Of a DNA stretch of 35,827 nucleotides, positions 1 through 6,431 are shown piece by piece. The DNA comes from DAOUAJ01 sp034433615 (GTDB lineage Bacteria; Chloroflexota; Anaerolineae; DUEN01), in NCBI GenBank assembly GCA_034433615.1, contig DAOUAJ010000371.1, positions 1-35,827 of the forward strand, read 5' to 3'. The translations under genes and the position numbers were made by a program. Each line of letters opens with the position of its first letter. Positions within the stretch are counted from its first letter, which is position 1. The notes below the pieces were generated by a model that ran no database searches, was not told the origin of the DNA, and worked only from the letters and a program-made list of their open reading frames with translations.

Positions 1-1478
1 GGCGTGCGGGTGCGGGTGGGGGTCAATGTGGCGGTCGGTGTCGGGGTGGGTGCCGTGCTGAAGAGATAATCTTCCGTCTCGCCATGAGCCCAGCCGACGG
101 CTGGCCCGCTGCCGTCGGCAGCCGAAGCCGGCCCCTCGCTGATGGTGACCCGCAGCCATAGGTCTTTGCCGGGATCGGGGTTGTAGACCCGGAACCTAGG
201 GGTGGTAAACCGGTAATAGCCGGGGGTCGTCGGCAGGCTCACTACATAGTTCTGCACCGCCCATTCAGGTGCAGGGACTTTGTCGGGGCACTCGGGGACC
301 TCACCCCATTGTCCGTTGCGAGTCCAGTCGAACCACAGGTTGAGGTAAGCTTCTTTGGGTGCGCCGGCCCGCACGGCAACGATGTAGTCCAGGGCGATCA
401 ACTCGCAGTGGGGAAAGCTGGCAGGCAGCCTGAGGCCGTCATCGGCACGATCAAGGTTGGCCATGTCTCCTTGCGGGATGATGTTGTTGACCCCGTCGGC
501 GTCTGGGCCGGTGTCTGCCTCACCCTCCGTGCTGATCGCCTCGCCCAGATGGAACAACAGCGGCTCGTTGCGGTGGCGCGGGCCAACCGGTGCAGCGCCC
601 CGGAATACGGTGGGAAACTGCGCGCGCACGCCCGGGTAAGCGGTCATGGGCATGCTGAAGGAATTGGTGCTGTCGGGCGCGTCACCCAGATCGGAGATGC
701 CAACGGGGGTGGGCGTAAGAGTAGGGGTGATGGTGGGCGTGCGCGTTGGCGTGCGGGTGGGCGTGTGGGTCGGCGTACGGGTGGGCGTGCGCGTTGGGGT
801 ACGGGTCGGCGTGGGCGTGCCGTAGGTGATCACCAGTCTGGCATCGTAGAGGTTCTCGCGGCTGTCGAAGTAGCGCATGTTGCAGGTTGTCTCGGCCTGG
901 CTGATGAGTTTCAGGCCGTAGTTGGAATACGTCCCCTGATACCACTCGCGCACCAGTTGGGTGGCGTCCCAACTGTACCAGGTACCGGTGGTCAGCCCTA
1001 CATCGGTGGTGGCGTAAGCCGTGGCCGAGTGGCCGGGCTGGTTGTTCCAGGTGACACTCGTCTCGGTCCAACTGCCGGTTACCCGGTGGAGGGCAATCCT
1101 GTTCGTAGATGCGCCGCCAGAGTAGGCATAGCGCAGGTAGAGCTGAAGGGAAGCGCTCTGGATGGCCTGGCCAGCGGGGATGGCTGACAGGTCGAAACGG
1201 ATGAGAGCCCGACCGCGATCGGGGAACTCCTGGCCCGGGCACTCCTCGGAACCTATCTCAAGCAAGGTGGCGGTGCCATAGTTATTGGTGGGCAACATGT
1301 AGTTCACCCAGGCGTCGGCAACGGGATAGAGGGTGGTGCTGGCGGCCGGACCGGTGACGGATAGTTGAGCCGTTGCAGGGGCCGACAGCACGAGGGATAG
1401 GATTGCGCTCAAGAGCAGAAACAATCCCAAGCGCACGGAGGATGAGGACAAAGAGAAGACAGAGGTTCGGGAACTCAC
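1..1478 (-). CDS. Secreted DNRLRE- and GEVED-domain protein with Thr-Pro-rich linkers (3' end outside window)
   Basis: An open minus-strand frame runs without a stop from a GTG at 1478 to the left edge (at least 492 codons). The GTG follows a strong AGGAGG ribosome site at 1485-1490. Residues 1-38 look like a signal peptide: Arg near the start, a Leu-rich core, then Ala-Pro-Ala-Thr-Ala. Residues about 45-205 match the DNRLRE type (DAWV, NNYGTA, RFDLS, WNNQP), a beta-sandwich of surface proteins. A Pro-Thr-Arg-Thr linker (about 219-258) leads to a GEVED-type domain (GDAPDS near its start, HGETEDY near its end). A second Thr-Pro linker begins at the edge, so at least one more module is expected. 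Role inferred: extracellular or surface-anchored protein; no enzyme motif seen. The short overlapping frames in this stretch are shadows. Confidence 0.8.
   Translation of the reverse strand, partial: MSSRTSVFSLSSSSVRLGLFLLLSAILSLVLSAPATAQLSVTGPAASTTLYPVADAWVNYMLPTNNYGTATLLEIGSEECPGQEFPDRGRALIRFDLSAIPAGQAIQSASLQLYLRYAYSGGASTNRIALHRVTGSWTETSVTWNNQPGHSATAYATTDVGLTTGTWYSWDATQLVREWYQGTYSNYGLKLISQAETTCNMRYFDSRENLYDARLVITYGTPTPTRTPTRTPTRTPTHTPTRTPTRTPTITPTLTPTPVGISDLGDAPDSTNSFSMPMTAYPGVRAQFPTVFRGAAPVGPRHRNEPLLFHLGEAISTEGEADTGPDADGVNNIIPQGDMANLDRADDGLRLPASFPHCELIALDYIVAVRAGAPKEAYLNLWFDWTRNGQWGEVPECPDKVPAPEWAVQNYVVSLPTTPGYYRFTTPRFRVYNPDPGKDLWLRVTISEGPASAADGSGPAVGWAHGETEDYLFSTAPTPTPTATLTPTRTRT
703..822 (-). 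repeat. Minisatellite encoding the Thr-Pro-Thr-Arg linker
   Basis: About ten degenerate 12-base units, each coding for a Pro-Thr-X-Thr tetrapeptide with X mostly Arg and sometimes His, Ile or Leu, separate the DNRLRE and GEVED domains. A second, shorter copy begins at about 1-50. Third-position variation between units argues for an old, selected protein linker rather than recent slippage. Confidence 0.75.
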
Positions 1479-1812
1479 TTTACACCTCCTAGCCCTGGGT
1501 GGGCTTCAGGGAAACCGGGAAGACGATGACGCTCCCCTCACGGCACTCCGCTGCGCTCCGTGCCTGACTACGAACAAAGCAACGGGCTTAAGTTGACGCA
1601 TATGGGGGCGGGAGCGTGAGATTCATGACCTCGTACCACGAGACAGGGAAAAAGTCAAAGCTAACAACGCACACTGCAGGCTCTCTGAGAGCGTATCTAA
1701 GATCACCGGCACCAGCTAAAAGCACGGTGCCTGGGTTTCCGGATCACCCAGGCGGCGAGTTTCCCTGGCTTGTCGGCCAGGACAGGTTAACCGCCGCCGG
1801 CTCTTGAAGGGC
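1479..1812. other. Intergenic region with one hairpin
   Basis: There is no convincing gene in these 334 bases. At 1729-1753 GCCTGGGT and ACCCAGGC form an 8-bp stem with a 9-base loop. It lies just past the stop of the cysteine desulfurase on the minus strand and could end that transcript, but it has no T tract. Nothing else is recognisable. Confidence 0.5.
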
Positions 1813-2988
1813 TCACCATGCCGGCACGAGGACCCGCAGGCGTTCCACAATGGTTGGCAATACTGTCAACACTCGGTTCACCTCTGCTTCCATATTGAAT
1901 CGTCCCAACGTCAGGCGCAGGTGGCCCACCGCGTCCTGGCGGGAGATGCCCATCGCCGTCAGCACATGGGAGGGCTCCTGAGCACCCGAGGTACAGGCCG
2001 ATCCGCTGGAGGCACAGATTCCCTCCAGGTCTAGAGCCATCAGCATCCCTTCGGCCTCGACACCACGCACGACGAAGCTGGCGTGACCGGGCAGCCGGCG
2101 CGTGCGATGGCCGGTAAGCTGCACGTCCGGGATATTGGCCTCCACGCCGGCGATCAGCGCATCGCGCAAGCCGGTCAGTCGGACGGTCTCGCGCTCCCGA
2201 TCCGCCTGCGCGATCTGGAGCGCCGTCGCCAGGCCCACGATGTAGGGGACGTTCTCAGTGCCTGCCCGTCGCTTGTGCTCGTGGCCGCCCCCGGTCTGGA
2301 TGGGCCACAACGGCGTGCCGCTACGCACGTAGAGCACGCCGACCCCCTTTGGCCCGTAAAACTTGTGGGCGGAAAGGCTGAGCAGGTCCACGCCGAGCGC
2401 GTCTACGTCCAGAGGGAGATAAGCGCCGGCCTGTACGGCGTCGGTGTGTAGGGGAATGCCGCGTGCGTGCGTAATGGCGGCGATCTCGCGCAGAGGCTGA
2501 ACGGTGCCAACCTCGTTATTGGCATACATCACGCTGACCAGTACTGTGTCGTCCCGCAACGCCTGAGCGACAGCTTGCGGGTCCACCAGACCGTCGCCAT
2601 CCACGGGGACGATGGTCAGCTCAAAGCCGTAACGGTCGCGCAGGTCTTCGGCGGTGTGGAGGACGGCATGGTGCTCGACGGCTGTGGTGACGATATGGTT
2701 GCCGCGGCCGCGGGCGCGTTGGGCCAGCGCCACACCGCGCAAGGCCAGGTTGTTGCTTTCGGTGCCACAGGAGGTGAAGACGATCTCGTGCGGGCGGCAA
2801 TGGAAAATTTCGGCCACGGTCTCTCGGGATTGGTCCAGAGCCTGAGCAGCCTCCCGGCCCAGGCGATGGAGGCTGGAAGCGTTGCCAAAACGCTCTGTGA
2901 AGTAAGGAAGCATCGCCTCAACCACCCGCGGATCCACCGGGGTGGTAGCGGAGTGGTCCAGGTAAATCACCGCTGTGTTTCGTGCCAT
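1813..2988 (-). CDS. iscS: Cysteine desulfurase (NifS/IscS family)
   Basis: This PLP enzyme converts cysteine to alanine and passes the sulfur as a persulfide to Fe-S cluster or tRNA-thiolation partners in the cytoplasm. The 391-residue length is normal for the family. The N-terminal YLDHSATTP motif, the EHHAVL histidine (about 106), the PLP lysine in SAHKFYGPKG (Lys209), the RAGTEN stretch, and the active cysteine in SSGSACTSG (Cys332) are all present. That last motif places it in group I (IscS/NifS) rather than SufS. No IscU, SufU or MnmA gene is adjacent, so the partner cannot be read from context. A weak AAGGG site precedes the ATG. It is transcribed away from the repeat-rich gap at 2989-3604. 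Confidence 0.95.
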   Translation of the reverse strand: MARNTAVIYLDHSATTPVDPRVVEAMLPYFTERFGNASSLHRLGREAAQALDQSRETVAEIFHCRPHEIVFTSCGTESNNLALRGVALAQRARGRGNHIVTTAVEHHAVLHTAEDLRDRYGFELTIVPVDGDGLVDPQAVAQALRDDTVLVSVMYANNEVGTVQPLREIAAITHARGIPLHTDAVQAGAYLPLDVDALGVDLLSLSAHKFYGPKGVGVLYVRSGTPLWPIQTGGGHEHKRRAGTENVPYIVGLATALQIAQADRERETVRLTGLRDALIAGVEANIPDVQLTGHRTRRLPGHASFVVRGVEAEGMLMALDLEGICASSGSACTSGAQEPSHVLTAMGISRQDAVGHLRLTLGRFNMEAEVNRVLTVLPTIVERLRVLVPAW

Positions 2989-3012
2989 GTCAACCCTTGT
3001 CCTGAAAATAGC

Positions 3013-3168
3013 AGTCAGCGATCAGCCAGCAGCAGCCTGTGGTCTTCACAGCCTGCCCTGGACGACGTGCAGGCCAGGGTCCAGGGAAGACCGCTTGTGG
3101 TCTTCGCAGTTCAGAAGACCGCCAGTCACCTGCCGTCATTGGCTGATAGCTAATAGCTGATAGCTGAC
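3013..3168. repeat. Eroded inverted repeat with a nested repeat core
   Basis: The outer arms GTCAGCGATCAGCCA (from about 3014) and TGGCTGAT...GCTGAC (3140-3168) are inverted copies. The right arm has gained extra units (TGATAGC, TAATAGC, TGATAGC). Between them lie GGTCTTC/GAAGACC pairs and copy A of the 29-base repeat. No open frame is supported here, and this looks like remains of a small non-coding element. Confidence 0.5.
3051..3079 (+). repeat. 29-base dispersed repeat, copy A
   Basis: The unit begins GCCTGCCCTGGACGACGTGC and ends AGGCCAGGG. Copy B at 4975-5003 differs at one base and copy C at 27452-27480 (reverse strand) differs at two. All three lie between genes. Confidence 0.75.
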
Positions 3169-3186
3169 GGCTTTTCATGGGCCGTG

Positions 3187-3265
3187 GCGCCGCCCGCGAC
3201 ATGAGGAACTGTCCTGTGGCCAGGGGACAGGCATGCGCCACAGCGCCGCCCGCGGCATGGGGAAC
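3187..3265. repeat. 23-base direct repeat flanking a small hairpin
   Basis: GCGCCGCCCGCGACATGAGG (continuing AAC) at 3187-3209 recurs with two changes at 3243-3265. Between the copies CTGTCC (3209-3214) pairs with GGACAG (3225-3230). Together with the repeat block just upstream, this fills most of the 616-base gap between iscS and the glycosidase gene. A short minus frame at 3279-3539 has no family resemblance and I do not call it. Confidence 0.55.
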
Positions 3266-3468
3266 CTTATGAATTTTTTTACTGCGGCTTGATATTTATT
3301 TTACCACCCGCCTGCGCCATCGTCAAGGGAAGTCGACCTAGGATGCGGTCAGGCCAGAGGGACCGCATGTAGGCCTGGCGACTATCTTGCTCACATAGCC
3401 GCCGCAACCGTGCTGACAGAGTGGGCAGCCGAAGAAGAACCGTTGCGTTATCCTCACTTGAATGAGTT

Positions 3469-3498
3469 TTGACAATGGGGTCAGACACAGGATATACT
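3469..3498 (+). promoter_or_regulatory. Sigma-70-type promoter of the GH1 gene
   Basis: A perfect TTGACA (3469-3474) is followed by an 18-base spacer and TATACT (3493-3498). The expected transcription start is near 3505, about 100 bases before the chosen ATG. Confidence 0.65.
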
Positions 3499-3604
3499 TG
3501 TATCCTGGAATTCTCTTGAACAGCGGCTTCCAGCCCCATGCTGCACTTTAGTGATAATGAGCCAATCTAAGCCGCAATTAACTTCCAGGGAGGAGGATAC
3601 AGAC

Positions 3605-4957
3605 ATGGCAGAGCGGTTCGAGTTTCCCAAAGAGTTCCTGTGGGGCGCAGCCACAGCCTCATACCAGATCGAAGGAGCCTGGAACGAAGACGGGAAGGGC
3701 GAATCTATCTGGGATCGCTTCTCTCACACCCCTGGCAAAGTGGTCAACGGCGACACAGGCGACGTCGCCTGCGATCACTATCACCGCTGGGCGGATGACA
3801 TCAAGCTGATGCAGGAAATTGGCTTGAAAGGGTATCGCTTCTCGATCTCGTGGCCGCGCGTGTTGCCTACCGGCCGTGGGAAGATCAATCCCGCCGGCCT
3901 TGATTTCTATGATCGTCTGGTGGACGGACTACTGGCCGTTGGCATCCAGCCTTTCGTCACCCTCTACCACTGGGATCTGCCCCAGGCTTTGCAAGAGATA
4001 GGTGGTTGGGGCAATCGCGACGTGGCCTACTGGTTCGCTGACTATGCGGTCCTGATCGGTCGCCGGCTGGGTGACCGCGTCAAGAATTGGATCACCCATA
4101 ACGAGCCATGGGTGGTGGCTTTCCTGGGCTACCTCAATGGTTATCATGCTCCCGGCCTGACCGATCCCCGCTTAGCTCTCCAGGCCTCTCATCACTTGCT
4201 GCTCTCCCATGGTGAGGCGGCACGCGCGCTGTGGGACGCCGGAGACGAGGATACCCAGGTCGGCATCACCCTCAACCTGTCGCCTATCCATGCCGCCAGC
4301 CAGAGTGAGGCCGATCAGGCTGCCGCCCGCCGCCAGGACGGGTTCCTCAATCGCTGGTTCCTGGACCCGCTGTTCAAGGGCGCTTACCCGCCCGACATGC
4401 TCGAACTCTATGGCGACCTGGCTCCGCAGGTGGCGCCTGGCGATATGACCCGTATCCAGGTCCCCGTTGACTTCCTTGGCGTCAACTACTATACACGCGG
4501 CGTCGTCAAGGACGATCCACGAGCAGACCTCCTGCGCACAGCCAGCGTAAAGATCGAGGGGCCGGAATACACGGAGATGGGCTGGGAAGTTTACCCACAG
4601 GGATTATACGAGTTGCTCACCCGCATTCAGAACGACTACGATCCACCTGCCCTCTATATTACTGAGAACGGCTGTGCCTTCGAGGACACGATAAACGCTC
4701 AGGGCCGGATAAATGACGAGCGCCGAGAGGCGTACCTGCGCGAGCATTTCATCCAGGCTCATCGCGCCATTCAAGATGGCGTCAGGCTGCGCGGCTACTT
4801 CGTGTGGTCCCTGATGGACAACTTTGAGTGGGCATGGGGCTACACCAAGCGCTTTGGCATCACTTACGTAGACTACACCACGCAACGGCGCACCATCAAG
4901 CGCAGCGGCCATTGGTATAGCAACGTAATCACACGGAACGCGGTGGAACGGCCGTAG
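3605..4957 (+). CDS. GH1 family beta-glucosidase / beta-glycosidase
   Basis: This retaining glycoside hydrolase of family 1 cleaves beta-linked glucosides or related disaccharides, probably in the cytoplasm since no signal peptide is present. The ATG at 3605 is preferred over the in-frame one at 3551 because AGGAGG lies 8 bases before it and the protein then opens with FPKEFLWGAATASYQIEGA, as family members do. It is 450 residues, the usual GH1 length. The acid/base glutamate is Glu167 (THNEPW) and the nucleophile is Glu354 (YITENG). The WSLMDNFEW segment (401-409) supplies glycone-binding residues. It stands alone, with its own promoter upstream and a hairpin and then ssrA downstream. No transporter is adjacent, so the natural sugar cannot be named. 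Confidence 0.95.
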   Translation: MAERFEFPKEFLWGAATASYQIEGAWNEDGKGESIWDRFSHTPGKVVNGDTGDVACDHYHRWADDIKLMQEIGLKGYRFSISWPRVLPTGRGKINPAGLDFYDRLVDGLLAVGIQPFVTLYHWDLPQALQEIGGWGNRDVAYWFADYAVLIGRRLGDRVKNWITHNEPWVVAFLGYLNGYHAPGLTDPRLALQASHHLLLSHGEAARALWDAGDEDTQVGITLNLSPIHAASQSEADQAAARRQDGFLNRWFLDPLFKGAYPPDMLELYGDLAPQVAPGDMTRIQVPVDFLGVNYYTRGVVKDDPRADLLRTASVKIEGPEYTEMGWEVYPQGLYELLTRIQNDYDPPALYITENGCAFEDTINAQGRINDERREAYLREHFIQAHRAIQDGVRLRGYFVWSLMDNFEWAWGYTKRFGITYVDYTTQRRTIKRSGHWYSNVITRNAVERP

Positions 4958-4974
4958 CGCAACCAGAGGGATGA

Positions 4975-5003
4975 GCCTGCCCTAGACGACGTGCAGGCCA
5001 GGG
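4975..5003 (+). repeat. 29-base dispersed repeat, copy B
   Basis: Identical to copy A (3051-3079) except for an A in place of G at the tenth base. It sits 18 bases after the glycosidase stop and directly before a hairpin. Confidence 0.75.
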
Positions 5004-5005
5004 GC

Positions 5006-5050
5006 AACGAGGCAACGAGGTGTTCTGGCCGCGTTCCTTGTTGCCTCGTT
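5006..5050 (+). terminator. Hairpin after the GH1 gene
   Basis: AACGAGGCAAC (5006-5016) pairs perfectly with GTTGCCTCGTT (5040-5050) around a 23-base loop. There is no T tract, so intrinsic termination is only possible. It could also belong to the adjacent repeat. Confidence 0.4.
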
Positions 5051-5065
5051 ACTACCGGAGGAGAT

Positions 5066-5094
5066 TTGCCAAAAACGCATAGTTATGCTATAAG
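5066..5094 (+). promoter_or_regulatory. ssrA promoter
   Basis: TTGCCA (5066-5071) and TATAAG (5089-5094) are separated by 17 bases. The predicted start is only a few bases before the mature tmRNA 5' end at 5106. Confidence 0.7.
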
Positions 5095-5105
5095 ATGAGT
5101 AGTCT

Positions 5106-5546
5106 GGGGATGACAGGCTTCGACGGGGCAGGCTGGCCGAGGACTGCAAGCCGAGGTGCTCTCACCTCGTTAAACCAGAGCAAAATCTATAAGTGCCAAG
5201 AATAGTGGCAAGGCGTTCAACTTCGTACCGCGATTCGCGGCGCAGCCCGCGATGGCTATCGCTGCGTAATCGTTAGCGAAGACGCCAAAATGGGTCACCT
5301 GCGGGTGACCACGGTGCTCCAGCGTGGACCCGGCTGGCGCTGGATCTCACCGTCATAAACAGCAGGGTGCAGCCAACCTGATGCTGCTAGGGCTGGTCTA
5401 AGGCCCGGGGTCTCCGGGTAGCGGCTGGCCAGGCTAAGGGTGCCGTCAGGGGCAGCCCATCTGGCGAGAGCAAAACCTTGACTAAGCTTGTAGAAGTTCA
5501 AGGCCGAATGCTTCGGACCCGGGTTCGATTCCCGGCATCTCCACCA
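5106..5546 (+). ncRNA. ssrA: tmRNA (transfer-messenger RNA)
   Basis: This RNA frees ribosomes stalled on broken messages and adds a degradation tag, working with SmpB and EF-Tu. The 5' end GGGGATGACAGGCTTCGACG and the 3' end GGTTCGATTCCCGGCATCTC-CACCA are diagnostic. GGGGATG (5106-5112) pairs with CATCTCC, with G-U at the third pair as alanyl-tRNA synthetase requires. CCA is encoded at 5544-5546. At 441 bases it is longer than most tmRNAs (about 350-400). The segment between the tag and the 3' domain is hairpin-rich, for example GGGTCACC/GGGTGACC, as expected for the pseudoknots. No smpB gene is in the window. The minus-strand frame over this region is a shadow. Confidence 0.95.
5213..5269 (+). 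other. Probable tmRNA tag reading frame
   Basis: Reading from GCG at 5213 gives AFNFVPRFAAQPAMAIAA and stops at UAA (5267-5269). The hydrophobic AIAA end is what tail-specific proteases recognise. The UAA lies in the loop of a CGCT/AGCG helix, as in helix 5 of known tmRNAs. A competing start at GCA (5208) has the better upstream match (UAGUG before it) but yields a basic, non-hydrophobic end, so the frame is not fully settled. Confidence 0.55.
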
Positions 5547-5550
5547 AGTG

Positions 5551-5587
5551 AAGGTCATGCTCGTTGTGAGCATGACCTTTCTTTTTT
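5551..5587 (+). terminator. Intrinsic terminator of ssrA
   Basis: A perfect 12-bp stem, AAGGTCATGCTC (5551-5562) with GAGCATGACCTT (5568-5579), has a 5-base loop and runs into a T-rich tract ending at 5587. It is the clearest terminator in the window. Confidence 0.9.
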
Positions 5588-5675
5588 CCTGTGTTGCATA
5601 TAATCTTCATCATACTCCTGTTGCGCTCAGGCGGCTATATTATATTGCGAATTATTCACAGTAACGAGTAACTCC

Positions 5676-6116
5676 ATGACAGATTTGGTCAAACGGGTAA
5701 AGATCACTCTGGCGCGTATCGGGGGAAGGATGACCCGTCAGCGGCGCGTGATCCTGGAAGTGTTGCAAGAAAGCGGCATGCACATGACCGCTAAGGACCT
5801 GTATCTGCAAGCCCACGCGCGTGACCCAAAGGTCACCCTGTCTACTGTCTACCGGACACTCGACTTGTGCAAGGGGCTGGGGCTGATCAGCTCCCGGCAG
5901 TTTAGCCCAGAGCACGGCCCCGAATGGTATGAGCTGGCCGCGAGTGAGGACCATTACCACATCATCTGTCTCAAATGCGGCCAGGTGGTCGAGTTCGAAG
6001 CGCCGGAGATCACCCATGCCATACAACGGCTCACTCAAGAAAAGGGCCTCACCGAGGCGCACGCCAGCCTGTCCATCTACGGCATATGCTCAACTTGTAG
6101 TCAGAAGGCCGATTGA
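5676..6116 (+). CDS. fur: Fur-family metal-responsive repressor
   Basis: A DNA-binding metalloregulator of 146 residues. Residues 1-85 form the winged helix (RMTRQRRVILEVL; STVYRTLDLC), and the rest is the metal-binding dimer domain with HYHIICLKC. Structural zinc ligands are visible as two CxxC pairs (Cys98/101 and Cys138/141). His36, His93, His95 and Glu107 are candidate sensory ligands. The His-rich run of classical Fur is reduced to HYH. Its place directly ahead of feoA-feoB, 24 bases before the feoA start, points to iron control rather than zinc or peroxide, but subfamily assignment by sequence alone is not secure. No clean Fur box or promoter was identified in the AT-rich stretch before it. 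Confidence 0.85.
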   Translation: MTDLVKRVKITLARIGGRMTRQRRVILEVLQESGMHMTAKDLYLQAHARDPKVTLSTVYRTLDLCKGLGLISSRQFSPEHGPEWYELAASEDHYHIICLKCGQVVEFEAPEITHAIQRLTQEKGLTEAHASLSIYGICSTCSQKAD

Positions 6117-6140
6117 GAGGTGAAGCGGAGGCAAACCTGG

Positions 6141-6431
6141 ATGTTATGGATGATGCAACAGATCACACCTGTGACCGATCAGAGCAATGATCTGGCCTCA
6201 CTGCCCGCCGGGACGCGCGCTGTGATTCGCGGCCTGCAAGGGGGTCGCGGCCTGGTCAGCCGGCTGGCGGCCCTGGGATTCACCGTTGGTGCGGAGGTGA
6301 CGATGGTACAGAACTATGGGAGCGGCCCTGTGATCGCGTTGGTCAGAGGCACGCGCGTGGCGGTAGGCCGCGGGGAAGCGCGCAAGATCCTGGTTTCTCC
6401 GCTGAGGCAGAACCAAGATGACTCTATCTAA
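6141..6431 (+). CDS. feoA: Ferrous iron transport protein A
   Basis: A small cytoplasmic SH3-like protein that assists FeoB. The core (SLPAGTRAVIRGLQGGRGLVSRLAALGF, then VTMVQNYGSGPVIALVRGTRVAVGRGEARKI, read as two blocks) is typical of FeoA: a beta-barrel in which 'RLAALGF' precedes the barrel return. I chose the ATG at 6141 (96 residues), which has GGAGG 9 bases before it, over the upstream GTG at 6120. The last 14 bases overlap feoB, so the two are probably translationally coupled. Confidence 0.88.
   Translation: MLWMMQQITPVTDQSNDLASLPAGTRAVIRGLQGGRGLVSRLAALGFTVGAEVTMVQNYGSGPVIALVRGTRVAVGRGEARKILVSPLRQNQDDSI

Noticed and set aside
703..822. Regular short repeat that could suggest a CRISPR array
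   Set aside because: Units are 12 bases without spacers and translate as Pro-Thr-Arg-Thr inside a longer open frame.
682..1242. Minus-strand 186-residue frame rich in His, Pro and Ala
   Set aside because: It is an alternative frame of the DNRLRE/GEVED gene. The true frame on that strand runs unbroken to the left edge and has clear domains and a ribosome site.
3279..3539. Minus-strand 86-residue frame
   Set aside because: No family features or ribosome site, and it covers the consensus promoter of the GH1 gene.
5295..5573. Minus-strand 92-residue frame
   Set aside because: Antisense to the tmRNA 3' part and its terminator.
5588..5675. Fur box or promoter ahead of fur
   Set aside because: AT-rich with TATATT and TATAAT strings, but no -35 at a proper distance and no 19-base Fur palindrome could be defended.
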